From positions 1 through 51,961 of the forward strand of contig JANXWC010000065.1 in assembly GCA_025351355.1 (NCBI GenBank): a stretch of DNA of 51,961 nucleotides. Reading direction: 5' to 3'. The position numbers and the translations under genes were made by a program. The stretch comes from Hyphomicrobiaceae bacterium. Its GTDB lineage: Bacteria > Pseudomonadota > Alphaproteobacteria > Rhizobiales > Hyphomicrobiaceae. Positions 8,778 through 16,777 of the stretch are shown piece by piece. The notes under the pieces were generated by a model. The model had not been told where the DNA came from and did no database searches. It worked only from the letters and a program-made list of their open reading frames with translations. Each line of letters begins with the position of its first letter. Position 1 is the stretch's first letter.

Positions 8778-9203
8778 TCAACTCTTTGGCGTCATCGGCA
8801 CCAGCATGCCCGTCGATGTCGCCTGCGCCGCCAGTTTGCCATCGGGATTGAAGAGGTCGCCTTCCATGAAGGCCACGCGCTTGCCGCGCCTGACAACACG
8901 TCCGTGCACGATGCCTTCGCCGGGGCCGACGCGTTCGAGAAAGCTGACCTTTATTTCCAGGCTGGCGACGCTCAAGACGTGATCGGTGTCGTGCAGCACG
9001 GCCTGTGCCATTGCTGCGTCCAGCCACGCCGTGATGAAGCCGCCCTGGGCGATGGTGCCGTTGGTGTGGCAATACTCACGCCGCACCGTGAACGCCGCCG
9101 TCGCTTCTTTGTTCGCTGCGTCCCAACCGGTGACGTGAAAGCCGCCCATCGATTCAAACAGTGCTTTGCCCGAGCGGATGCGGGCTTCGAGTTCATCGTC
9201 CAT
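8778..9203 (-). CDS. PaaI-type hotdog-fold thioesterase
   Basis: A single hotdog domain of about 141 residues. The helix motif NGTIAQGGFITAWLDAAMA carries the residues that activate water in PaaI/YdiI-type acyl-CoA thioesterases. It likely hydrolyses acyl- or aryl-CoA in the cytosol. A GTG at 9206 and an ATG at 9203 are adjacent; AGGA about 9 nt upstream of the ATG favours 9203. It follows the SDR gene on the same strand with a 16-bp gap, so the two form an operon. Confidence 0.82.
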   Translation of the reverse strand: MDDELEARIRSGKALFESMGGFHVTGWDAANKEATAAFTVRREYCHTNGTIAQGGFITAWLDAAMAQAVLHDTDHVLSVASLEIKVSFLERVGPGEGIVHGRVVRRGKRVAFMEGDLFNPDGKLAAQATSTGMLVPMTPKS

Positions 9204-9219
9204 CACGGTTTTTCCTGCC

Positions 9220-9990
9220 TTACGCGATTGTCACGCCGCCGTCGGCGACGATGATCTGGCCGGTGATGAAGGCGGCCGCCTTCGACGCCAGGAATGCGGC
9301 GACGCCGCCGATATCGTCGGGTTCGCCCAAACGGCGCAGCGGTGTGGTGGCTTCCGTGCGCTTGCGGCGCGTATCGTCCTCCCACAGCGCTTTGGCGAAA
9401 TCCGTCTTCACGAGACCAGGCGCGATACAGTTGATACGGATGTTGTCGACACCCCATTCTGATGCCAGCGCACGCGCCAGTCCGAAGTCCGCCGCCTTCG
9501 AGATCCCGTAGCCGCCGAGATTGCCACCCGAGCGGATGCCGCCGATCGACGAGATGATGATGATCGTCCCACCACCGACCTTCATCATGTGTGGCCTCGA
9601 CAGCTTCGCCAGCCACAGGCTCGAGCGCACGTTGTTGTTCATGAGCTTTTCGAAGGCATCGTCTTCCAGGCCAACGATCGGTCCGAAGTAAGGCGACACT
9701 GCCGCGTTCGATACCATGCAGTCGAGCCGGCCGTATTTCTCGACCGTCTTGGCGACGAGCGCCTCGACCTCGTCCTTGCGCGAGATGTTGGCGGCAATCA
9801 CTGTCGCCTCGCCGCCCGCCTTGCGAATGCCGGCCGCGACCTCCTCGCAGGCTTCCGGCTTGCGGCTGGACACCACCACCTTGGCGCCCATGCGCGCCAT
9901 GTTCTCGGCGATGGAGCGACCGATGCCGCGCGACGAACCGGTGATGACCGCGACTTGTCCGGTAAGATCGAAAGGATGGGTGGGGGACAT
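9220..9990 (-). CDS. Short-chain dehydrogenase/reductase (SDR)
   Basis: A classical SDR of 256 residues. It has the NAD(P) motif GSSRGIG at 18-24, the NAA motif (95-97) in MVSNAAV, catalytic Ser around 147-148, and Y161/K165 in YGISK. The arginine after GSS and SRK at 42-44 suggest NADP(H) preference. It probably interconverts a hydroxyl and a keto group of an acyl chain or alcohol. An in-frame start at 10146 would add 52 atypical residues; AAAGGA with good spacing supports ATG 9990. It is first gene of an SDR-thioesterase operon, divergent from the acyl-CoA ligase across 145 bp. Confidence 0.88.
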   Translation of the reverse strand: MSPTHPFDLTGQVAVITGSSRGIGRSIAENMARMGAKVVVSSRKPEACEEVAAGIRKAGGEATVIAANISRKDEVEALVAKTVEKYGRLDCMVSNAAVSPYFGPIVGLEDDAFEKLMNNNVRSSLWLAKLSRPHMMKVGGGTIIIISSIGGIRSGGNLGGYGISKAADFGLARALASEWGVDNIRINCIAPGLVKTDFAKALWEDDTRRKRTEATTPLRRLGEPDDIGGVAAFLASKAAAFITGQIIVADGGVTIA

Positions 9991-10135
9991 GATGAGGTAT
10001 CCTTTAATAGTGGCGGCCAAATCAGATTGGCGCTTGCATGGGGCTGGCGCTGTCCCGTAGCTTTCCCGGAAACGGGTATAAACACAAGCCCGGTGCCTTG
10101 CGCTCAGCCGGGCCGCTCGAGGGAGACAGGAAATC

Positions 10136-11839
10136 ATGGCGTCCACTGCGCAATCGTACTCGCTGGCCCGTCCGTTCCCTTGGGAAAAGAGCTATCCGCC
10201 CGGCGTCGACTGGGGAGCGCCGTTGCGCGTCGGCACCCTGAACGAACTATTTGATGAGGCGTGTGCGCGCTTCGCCGATTTGCCCGCGCTCAGCTATGGC
10301 CCGGTCACTGCCAGCTATGCCGAACTGGCTTCGCTTGTCGACAGCGCCGCAGCGGGCTTGCGCGCACTCGGCGTCGGCCCCGACAATCCGCTGGCGTTAT
10401 TTCTGCCCAATACGGCCTGGCATCCCGTGCTGTTCTTTGCCGCGCTCAAGCTCGGCGGTCGCCTGGTGCACATCTCGCCGCTCGATCCGGAGCGCGAGAT
10501 CGTGCACAAGCTCAAAGATACCGGCGCGCGCATTCTGGCGACCACCGACGTCGGTGCCATGGCGGGTGCTGGCCAAAAGCTTGCGGCCGGGTTGGGCGCT
10601 GCCGGATTGATCGACACAGTCATCATCGGCGAGGATGCCTTCTGGCGGCAAGGTCCCAATGCGCCACGCGCACCAGCTGGCGAGCGCATCGTTTCCGGTG
10701 CCAGCCTGCTGGATGCGGTGCCGCTGCCCGCCTCGGCGTTCCCGAAAGTCACCGCGTCGGATGTGGCGCTGATGCAGTTCACCGGTGGCACCACGGGCCT
10801 GTCGAAGGCGGCGTTGCTGACCCATGGCAACCTGTTTGCGACCATCGAGATTTATCGCTCGTGGGGCGAACAGCAGGGCACGATCACCTATGGCGCCGGC
10901 AAGGTTCTGTGTGTATTGCCGCTGTTCCACATCTTCGCGCTCAGCGCCGTGATGCTGTCCACCTTCCAGACCGGCGCCGAACTTGTCCTGCATCCCCGCT
11001 TCGACCCCGACGCTGTCATCACCGACATCGAGCAACGGAAGATCACCTTCTTCCCCGGCGTGCCCACCATGTGGATCGCCATCGTCAACACCCAGGGCAT
11101 CGAGGGCCGCGATCTGAGTTCGTTGACGCGGCTGGCGTCGGGCGGCGCGCCCTGCCCGGTCGAGGTCGAGCAGAAAATCGGCAAGCTGACCAAGCTGCCG
11201 CTTGGCGGCGGTTGGGGCATGACGGAAACCGCGCCCGCCGGAACTGGGATTCCCGAGCACGGCACGATGCGCTTCGGCACGATCGGTGTACCATTGCCGG
11301 GCATCTTCATGGACATCGTCGCGCTCGACGATCCGAAAAAAGTTTTGCCCGTTGGTGAGGTCGGCGAGATCCGCATCAAGGGACCCAATGTCGTCGCCGG
11401 CTATCACAACCGTGCGGAAGAAAATGCGCGCGCCTTCGTCGACGGCTACCTGCTCACCGGCGATATGGGCACGATGGACGCTGACGGCTATTTCACCATC
11501 GTTGACCGCAAGAAGGATATGATCATTTCCGGCGGCTTCAACGTCTATCCCCGCCATATCGAAGAAGCCATCTACGAGCATCCCGCCGTTGCCGAAGTCA
11601 CCGTCATCGGCGTGCCCGACGGCTATCGCGGCGAAGCGGCCATGGCGTTCGTCGCGCTGAAGCCGGGCGCCGAAGAATTCACCCTCGATGAATTGCGCGC
11701 CTTCCTTGCCGACAAGGTCGCCAAGTACGAGCAACCCGCCCACCTCGAATTCCGCCAGCAACTGCCGAAAACCGCTGTCGGCAAACTGAGCAAGAAGGAA
11801 CTCGTCGCCGAAGAACGCGCCAAGGCTGCGAAGGTGTGA
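10136..11839 (+). CDS. AMP-forming acyl-CoA ligase (PimA/long-chain fatty acid type)
   Basis: An ANL-superfamily enzyme of 567 residues. The phosphate loop FTGGTTGLSKAA lies near residue 214, GWGMTE follows in the adenylate-binding region, then the hinge segment DRKKDMIISGGFNVYP, and the C-terminal lysine motif KTAVGKLSKKEL. The start region (PWEKSYPPGVDW) resembles the dicarboxylate-CoA ligase PimA of Rhodopseudomonas. It activates a fatty or dicarboxylic acid to its CoA ester with ATP. AGGAAATC directly before ATG 10136 is a good RBS. Its divergent partners, an SDR and a thioesterase, fit one acyl-CoA degradation pathway. Confidence 0.88.
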   Translation: MASTAQSYSLARPFPWEKSYPPGVDWGAPLRVGTLNELFDEACARFADLPALSYGPVTASYAELASLVDSAAAGLRALGVGPDNPLALFLPNTAWHPVLFFAALKLGGRLVHISPLDPEREIVHKLKDTGARILATTDVGAMAGAGQKLAAGLGAAGLIDTVIIGEDAFWRQGPNAPRAPAGERIVSGASLLDAVPLPASAFPKVTASDVALMQFTGGTTGLSKAALLTHGNLFATIEIYRSWGEQQGTITYGAGKVLCVLPLFHIFALSAVMLSTFQTGAELVLHPRFDPDAVITDIEQRKITFFPGVPTMWIAIVNTQGIEGRDLSSLTRLASGGAPCPVEVEQKIGKLTKLPLGGGWGMTETAPAGTGIPEHGTMRFGTIGVPLPGIFMDIVALDDPKKVLPVGEVGEIRIKGPNVVAGYHNRAEENARAFVDGYLLTGDMGTMDADGYFTIVDRKKDMIISGGFNVYPRHIEEAIYEHPAVAEVTVIGVPDGYRGEAAMAFVALKPGAEEFTLDELRAFLADKVAKYEQPAHLEFRQQLPKTAVGKLSKKELVAEERAKAAKV

Positions 11840-11876
11840 TGGCGGGCGGCTTCCCTGCAACTCAGCAACCACCGCA

Positions 11877-11939
11877 CTTTCTTCTTCCCCCATCTTGCCG
11901 GAGGTGAGTCTCCGACTCTACGAGGGGGAGGAAGAAAAG
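11877..11939. repeat. Long imperfect inverted repeat after the CoA ligase
   Basis: CTTTCTTCTTCCCCC at 11877-11891 pairs with GGGGGAGGAAGAAAAG at 11924-11939, with a smaller GGAG/CTCC hairpin inside. The purine/pyrimidine-biased arms could form a bidirectional transcription stop or be a small non-autonomous element. It starts 38 bp after the CoA ligase stop. Confidence 0.5.
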
Positions 11940-12041
11940 GGCCATGCGGGCCGACAGGGTAAACTGGTTAACGCTACGGGGTGGCGAAAATTCGAATCAG
12001 CCGCAACAGCGTCTGAGAGCGGAGCGCGAATGGCGCCATCA

Positions 12042-12131
12042 GTGGGATTACACCACTCCTACTCGTCCGGGTTTACACCGGCCTTGGTCGTCGGGGTTCT
12101 CACCCGCCTTGTTCGTCGGCGCTTGCAACCG
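12042..12131. repeat. Four tandem 25-bp units, each a small hairpin with a conserved 7-nt loop
   Basis: Units start exactly 25 bp apart at 12042, 12067, 12092 and 12117. Each holds a 4-bp stem and a 7-nt loop: GTGG/CCAC with GATTACA, CCGG/CCGG with GTTTACA, CGGG/CCCG with GTTCTCA, and CGGC/ACCG with GCTTGCA. The stems differ but keep pairing (one mismatch in the last), while loops share G-N-T-N-N-C-A. A 25-bp period is not a multiple of three, so this is not a protein repeat. It lies in the 515-bp gap 11840-12354, where I see no convincing gene. Confidence 0.65.
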
Positions 12132-12354
12132 CTTTAGTTGGTCACCGTCTCAGCGAGCGGGCCGTTGTTCAGATGGGTTCCATCCGCGCTCCTGTCTCAG
12201 ACGCCGCGTGAGCCACCACACAACCGATGGCGACCGGGGCTTCCGTTGGAGCGAAACATCCGCGCGGGCCCTGCGCATCACGTCCGCTCCGGTTAGGAGT
12301 GAATTCACAATGCACAATCTGTGGTGGCAATGCAAGAATGAGGCTGGGATATGA

Positions 12355-12858
12355 TTAATCGTCGAATGGGTCCGACATATAGAATTGCTTGAAATGCAGG
12401 TGGAGGTTCAAGTTGCGAAGATGCAGCCCCCAATGAGTTTTGAAAAGGAACTTGAAATGCCAAAGCGCATCGTTTGCGCCTAGATATTCAAAACGCCACA
12501 TCACCTCGCGCAAGTCGCCTAGAATGTCGGCGAGATCGCCGATGGCATCACTCGTTACAACACCTCGGTCAGGCCAGGCCAATTCGTAATAACCGAGATA
12601 AGGGAAACGGAGGCGAAGTTGGTTGCAGCTTGTCGAGTGTTTACGCGCCGGTGGCTTATCATCGCTTTCCGAAAACGAACCATCCTCAGCTTCGTTATAC
12701 GCCTGCGCCAAAGTATCGAGCGCGATCGATAGCTGTTTGATGGTCGGCAATTCACCCTCTGTTACGAAGTGTATAAAATTTTGCGCTGCAAATATCGTCG
12801 ATGGAATTTCCACGATGGTGTTCTCAACCTGAGGCGTTAGCCCACGCTCAATCATTGT
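12355..12858 (-). CDS. DUF5063-like protein
   Basis: The C-terminal half has the pattern of DUF5063: DLADILGDLREVMW followed by a segment reading FKFLFKTHWGLHL, with conserved tryptophan and histidine. The N-terminal half (about residues 10-50) is helical. The function of the family is unknown. The longer frame begins with TTG at 12912 and has no clear RBS; ATG at 12858 (or 12852) gives about 167 residues, close to the family norm. The gene is noticeably less GC-rich in its codons than its neighbours and stands alone beside repeats, so transfer is possible. Confidence 0.6.
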   Translation of the reverse strand, partial: TMIERGLTPQVENTIVEIPSTIFAAQNFIHFVTEGELPTIKQLSIALDTLAQAYNEAEDGSFSESDDKPPARKHSTSCNQLRLRFPYLGYYELAWPDRGVVTSDAIGDLADILGDLREVMWRFEYLGANDALWHFKFLFKTHWGLHLRNLNLHLHFKQFYMSDPFDD

Positions 12859-13014
12859 CATGACCGCGAGGGCGACCACCCAAGCAAGAATTTTGTTCAC
12901 ACAAACAGTCAAGACGTCGTGTTAATCTGATAGTGTCTTTGGTAACCGCTTACGTACAATTTTGGCTTGCTTGGATGGCCGCCGTCGCGGCCATGACGCG
13001 CGCGCCGCGCCTGT

Positions 13015-13082
13015 GGACAGCCACCAAATCGCGGCGCATTTTAGAGCAGTTTCCACAGACGCTCCCAAGTCGGTGGCTGTCC
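13015..13082. repeat. REP-like palindromic element, copy 1
   Basis: GGACAGCCACC at 13015-13025 is perfectly complementary to GGTGGCTGTCC at 13072-13082. The same arms bound the element at 51622-51692. This sequence family is typical of REP elements mobilised by RAYT (Y1) transposases. It sits between the DUF5063 gene and the end of the anti-sigma gene. Confidence 0.65.
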
Positions 13083-13088
13083 CCCGCC

Positions 13089-13859
13089 TCACATCATCCC
13101 CTGCAGCTGCCGGAGTTCCTCCAGGTTCAGATCCGACACGGCCCAATAGGTGACGCCGGCCTTGTTCCAATGCAGCACGTTGTAGCCTTTCGTCACCTGA
13201 CGTTGCACGCCCATTTCAGCACCGCCCGCGGCCGGCCACATGAACACGTTCACGAGGTGCAGGTTGCGCTTGTAGACCACCGCGCCGACGCGCCGGTCGC
13301 CGACATAATCGATGCGCCCGCCCACCAGTGGAAATCCCTGCGCCGCGAAGTCACGCACGTCAGGCGCAAAGTCGATGCGTCCGGCGAACCATGGTTTGAC
13401 CGTGTGACTATCCGACGACGCGACCTGGATCGGGCTGTCCTGCAACAGCGAGCGGATGTGCGCCGACACCACGTCCTGCTCGACATGGGCCGTCGCATCG
13501 GTCCACGTCAGCGCCGACCAGGTGATCAGCGACGACACTACGCAGGCCGCCGCCAGCGCCGCGACTTGCTTGAAGACAGCAGTCTGCCGCCACCGCATCG
13601 CTGCAACACCCTGCGCCGGAAGCGCTTCCATCGCAGCTGCCTCGCGCGCCAGTGCCGCGCGCACGCGCAGCGCCAAGCCTGCCGGCATCGCCTCGCGACC
13701 GGTTGTCCGGAGCTGCTGACTCATGCGCTGCAGATCCTCCACGGTCGCCCGACACTCCGCACAGGTCGCCACATGCTCGGTCACTGCGTGCTGCTCGTTG
13801 TGGGTCAGTTCGCCGTCGACATAGGCGCCCAGCAGATCGCGCGCGTGCTCACAGTGCAT
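13089..13859 (-). CDS. Membrane anti-sigma factor with zinc-finger (ZAS) domain
   Basis: The N-terminal ASD/zinc-finger domain carries H29-x3-C33-x2-C36, the ZAS signature. A single membrane segment spans about 97-118, leaving a periplasmic C-terminal domain of about 135 residues that could sense a signal. Such proteins hold their ECF sigma inactive until stress releases it. The gene overlaps the end of the sigma gene by 11 bp, so the two are translationally coupled. The periplasmic part shows no family I recognise. Confidence 0.88.
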   Translation of the reverse strand: MHCEHARDLLGAYVDGELTHNEQHAVTEHVATCAECRATVEDLQRMSQQLRTTGREAMPAGLALRVRAALAREAAAMEALPAQGVAAMRWRQTAVFKQVAALAAACVVSSLITWSALTWTDATAHVEQDVVSAHIRSLLQDSPIQVASSDSHTVKPWFAGRIDFAPDVRDFAAQGFPLVGGRIDYVGDRRVGAVVYKRNLHLVNVFMWPAAGGAEMGVQRQVTKGYNVLHWNKAGVTYWAVSDLNLEELRQLQGMM

Positions 13860-14409
13860 TGCTCTCGTCCTTCTCGATCAGTCGCGTCAATATAATCTTC
13901 AGATCGGCCCGCGCCCGTGACAGCCGCGACATCACCGTGCCGATGGGGATGCCGGTCACGTCGGCGATTTCGCGGTAGGCAAGGCCTTCCATTTCGCGCA
14001 GCACGACGATTTCGCGAAACGCGGCCGGCAATTGCGCCAGTGCCGCCATCACCAGCGTGCGATCACCGGCGCCGATCAGTAGCGTCTCCGCCGACGGCGT
14101 ATCAGCCGCGACGTTGAGCTCACCGGCACCTTCACCACCGCGGCCGGGAAACGCCTCGCCGAAGGAAACCACGTTGCTGTTGCGACCGCGTCGTGCCAGC
14201 GCGCGGTAGGCCACGTTGCGCACGATCGCCAGCAGCCACGGCCGGATATCCGCACCCTTCAGGCTGGCGTGCGCGCGAAACGCCCGGATATAAGCATCTT
14301 GTACCACATCCTCGGCATCGGCGCGATTGCGCATCAGCCAGAACGCCAGATTGTAGGCCGCTTCCATGTGCGGCAGCGTTGCGCGTTCGAAGCTGGATGG
14401 TGCGGCCAT
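13849..14409 (-). CDS. ECF-type RNA polymerase sigma factor
   Basis: At 186 residues it has region 2 (NLAFWLMRNRADAEDVVQDA, then IRPWLLAIVRNVAYR) and region 4 with its helix-turn-helix (LAYREIADVTGIPIGTVMSR), and no region 1 or 3, as in ECF sigmas. GGGAG ahead of ATG 14409 is a good RBS. The cognate anti-sigma follows with overlapping ends. A promoter-like motif 52 bp upstream matches one in front of the divergent MBL-fold gene, suggesting autoregulation. Confidence 0.93.
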   Translation of the reverse strand: MAAPSSFERATLPHMEAAYNLAFWLMRNRADAEDVVQDAYIRAFRAHASLKGADIRPWLLAIVRNVAYRALARRGRNSNVVSFGEAFPGRGGEGAGELNVAADTPSAETLLIGAGDRTLVMAALAQLPAAFREIVVLREMEGLAYREIADVTGIPIGTVMSRLSRARADLKIILTRLIEKDESNAL

Positions 14410-14460
14410 GTCGCTCCCGGCGGCCTATGAAGTCCCTATTTTCCCGGCATTCATGGTCAT

Positions 14461-14487
14461 GATCCACAAGCCTACGACTTTATTCCC
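14461..14487 (-). promoter_or_regulatory. Putative ECF-dependent promoter of the sigma/anti-sigma operon
   Basis: On the minus strand GGGAATAA (14487-14480) is followed after exactly 14 nt by GGATCA, about 50 bp before the sigma gene start. The same arrangement appears on the other strand at 14549-14576. The shared -35/-10-like pair is most simply read as the target of the adjacent ECF sigma. Confidence 0.6.
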
Positions 14488-14548
14488 TACCTCGTACGGG
14501 ACGCTACGCGGACGCACACGCTTTTGTTACCAAAATCTGAATCGCGTC

Positions 14549-14576
14549 GGGAATAAGCTGGCGCCTCCGAGGGTCT
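14549..14576 (+). promoter_or_regulatory. Putative ECF-dependent promoter of the MBL-TPR-DoxX operon
   Basis: GGGAATAA (14549-14556), then 14 nt, then GGGTCT (14571-14576), about 70 bp upstream of the MBL-fold start. Word and spacing match the divergent sigma promoter. Confidence 0.6.
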
Positions 14577-14646
14577 TACAAACCGTAGGTCATGGTTGCG
14601 CAACCAGCCTACGCCGCTTGCAAATAAACTTCTGAGGGATCAGCCT

Positions 14647-15633
14647 ATGTCCAAACTATCGCGTCGCGACGTCATCGTATCCGCCGGCATGGCCACGGCG
14701 TTCGGGCTTTCGTCCCGCCTCGCCATCGATATGTCGCCAGCCTACGCTCAAGCCGCCGCCCAAGCCGCGCTCGAGCCGACTGTGGGCTTCAAGAAATACA
14801 AGGTCGGCGATATCGAAGTCACAGCCGTTTACGACGGCATCTGGAAAAAGCCGCACGATCCAGGCTTCATCAAGAACGCCTCCGTTGAGGAAACCAAGGC
14901 CGCGCTCACCGCCGCCGGACAAACCACCGAGTTCATGCCCATTCCGCTGACCGTCTATGTGCTCAACATCGGCGGCAAATTCTACATGATCGATTCGGGT
15001 TCTGGCGTTGGTCAATGGCAGCCGAATGCTGTCAATCTCCCCGGCAACATGGAAAAGGCTGGTATCGACTTCAAGAAAATCTCCACCATCCTGATCTCGC
15101 ATTTCCATCCCGATCACATCTCCGGCTTGATGGAAAAGGGCACCAACAATCCAGTATTTCCGAACGCCGAGATCATTGTGCAGGACGTTGAATACAACTG
15201 GTGGACCGAACCCGGCCGCGTCGAGAAACTGCCGGAAGCCCGCAAGGGTCTGGGCACACGCATAAATGCTGTGTTCCCGAACTGGAAAAACTTTAAACTG
15301 GTCAAAGACGGCACGGAGGTCGCGCCCGGCGTCCGCTTGATCAATGCGCCCGGTCATACACCCGGCCACGCCGCCTTCCATCTCAGTTCCGGTGCGAAGC
15401 AGTTGATGTTGTCCAATGACGTGATGTACGTGCCGGCGTTGCTGGCGCCGCATCCGGAATGGCAGGGTGCTTATGATCAAGACGGCGCTTTGGCCATCGA
15501 AACACGCCGCAACCTCGTCAACCGCGTCATCGCCGAGAAGATGATGATCTGCGGCGCGCACTTCCCGTTCCCCGGCTTCGGCAGTTTCGCCAAGGACGGC
15601 AACGGCTACATATTCACACCAGAAACGGCGTAA
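14647..15633 (+). CDS. Tat-exported metallo-beta-lactamase-fold hydrolase
   Basis: The MBL metal motif HFHPDH is at residues 152-157, followed by a later GHTPGH motif and the aspartate in LSNDVMY, so two metals can be bound. The N-terminus has a twin-arginine signal (LSRRDVIVSAGMA) and a hydrophobic stretch ending at AYAQA, giving a periplasmic enzyme of about 29 kDa core size plus leader. It resembles lactonase-like MBL proteins; the substrate is unknown. GAGGGATC upstream supports ATG 14647. It is first gene of the operon facing the ECF sigma gene. Confidence 0.88.
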   Translation: MSKLSRRDVIVSAGMATAFGLSSRLAIDMSPAYAQAAAQAALEPTVGFKKYKVGDIEVTAVYDGIWKKPHDPGFIKNASVEETKAALTAAGQTTEFMPIPLTVYVLNIGGKFYMIDSGSGVGQWQPNAVNLPGNMEKAGIDFKKISTILISHFHPDHISGLMEKGTNNPVFPNAEIIVQDVEYNWWTEPGRVEKLPEARKGLGTRINAVFPNWKNFKLVKDGTEVAPGVRLINAPGHTPGHAAFHLSSGAKQLMLSNDVMYVPALLAPHPEWQGAYDQDGALAIETRRNLVNRVIAEKMMICGAHFPFPGFGSFAKDGNGYIFTPETA

Positions 15634-15669
15634 TCCGACCGGTAATTCAATAACCCTAAGGAGATGATC

Positions 15670-16143
15670 ATGAGCAAAAAAAACATCGCCCGTCTCGCCG
15701 CAGTCTTTTTGTCAGCAGCGCTGGCACTACCGATCCTGCCCGCCTTCGCCGTCGACACGACCGTCAGCAAGGATGCGCCTGACTTGACGGCCATCCGCGC
15801 CAAGATCAAAGCCAAGGACTACAAGACCGCCGCTGCCGATCTCTATGCGATCGTCGATGGCGGCGTTCAACACGCCGACGTCTACAACCTGCTCGGCTTC
15901 AGTCTGCGCAAAAGCGGCGATCGCAAGACCGGCGCGACCTTCTACGCCAAGGCGCTTGACTTCGATCCCAACCACAAGGGTGCGCTCGAATATCAGGGCG
16001 AGCTGTTCGTCGAAATCGGCGAAATGGACAAAGCTAAAGCCAATCTCGCCAAGCTCGTCACGTTGTGCCCGACCGGATGCGAGGAGCGCGAGGACCTTGA
16101 GAAGGCCATCGCCGGCGCTGCAACAGCACCGAAAACGAACTGA
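15670..16143 (+). CDS. Periplasmic TPR protein
   Basis: A signal peptide (hydrophobic from about residue 8, ending at LPAFA) precedes about two and a half tetratricopeptide repeats, for example YNLLGFSLRKSGDRKTGATF. It probably scaffolds protein contacts in the periplasm. AAGGAG at 15658-15663 is spaced 6 nt from ATG 15670; the ATG at 15664 would touch it. It lies 36 bp after the MBL gene, in the presumed ECF operon. Confidence 0.82.
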   Translation: MSKKNIARLAAVFLSAALALPILPAFAVDTTVSKDAPDLTAIRAKIKAKDYKTAAADLYAIVDGGVQHADVYNLLGFSLRKSGDRKTGATFYAKALDFDPNHKGALEYQGELFVEIGEMDKAKANLAKLVTLCPTGCEEREDLEKAIAGAATAPKTN

Positions 16144-16229
16144 AGCAGAGGCTCACTTTTATTCAGATAGCAGATCATGGCCGCTGCAGGGTGGCCATGA
16201 TCAGTTCTTGCGCTTGCGAGGTAATACCT

Positions 16230-16631
16230 ATGTCCGATCATCTGCAAAATACGCTGCGTGCCGGCGCGCTGCTGCTCGGACGCCTGCTGGTCGGCGGCAT
16301 GTTTCTGTATGAGGGCGCGAGCAAGATCGCCATCTACGGGGCAGCCGGCGCCTACATGCAGAGATTCGGCGTGCCGAGCGAACTGTTGCCCTTCGTGATT
16401 GTCATGGAAATAGCCACTGGCCTGTGCCTCATCGTCGGCTGGCAAACGCGCTGGGCAGCGTTTCTGCTTGCCGGCTTTACCGCGATGGCCGCTCTGATAT
16501 TTCACCACAACTTCTCTAATTTCAACGAGATGCAATTTTTCGAGAAGGATCTGGCCATCGCTGGCGGCTTGCTCGCACTGTTCGCCGCCGGCGGCGGCGA
16601 GTGGTCGCTGGATCAATATTGGCGCCAATAA
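16230..16631 (+). CDS. DoxX-family membrane protein
   Basis: A 133-residue protein with four hydrophobic segments. The first helix reads LLLGRLLVGGMFLYEGASKI, the DoxX signature with conserved Arg and Glu. Members of the family are linked to thiol or oxidative stress and to quinone-associated membrane functions. GAGGTAAT upstream supports ATG 16230 over the in-frame ATG at 16191. It is the third gene of the MBL-TPR-DoxX operon; its presence behind an ECF/anti-sigma pair suggests an oxidative or envelope stress response. Confidence 0.85.
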   Translation: MSDHLQNTLRAGALLLGRLLVGGMFLYEGASKIAIYGAAGAYMQRFGVPSELLPFVIVMEIATGLCLIVGWQTRWAAFLLAGFTAMAALIFHHNFSNFNEMQFFEKDLAIAGGLLALFAAGGGEWSLDQYWRQ

Positions 16632-16777
16632 ATCTCATCGCCTTTCGTCTCTCAATGCCTTATTCCCCGCACGGTCTGCTGTGATTGGTAGGGCGTGCGC
16701 GGGCCAGCGCAAAGTGCTTCCAGGAAAGTGTTCTGCGGTGTTCCTGTTAAGATGCACGAAAACAGAGGGAGAGCGAA

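Noticed and set aside
10397-11893. 498-codon minus-strand frame
   Set aside because: It lies opposite the acyl-CoA ligase, which has all ANL motifs; no domain or RBS supports the antisense frame.
11944-12354. 136-codon open frame in the gap after the CoA ligase
   Set aside because: It runs through the 25-bp hairpin units, whose period is not a multiple of three, and its Arg/Ser/Trp-rich product matches nothing I know. I treat the region as non-coding, with some doubt.
16666-16703. Inverted repeat CCCGCACG / CGTGCGCGGG after the DoxX gene
   Set aside because: Imperfect arms, a long loop and no T-run, so not a supported terminator or element.
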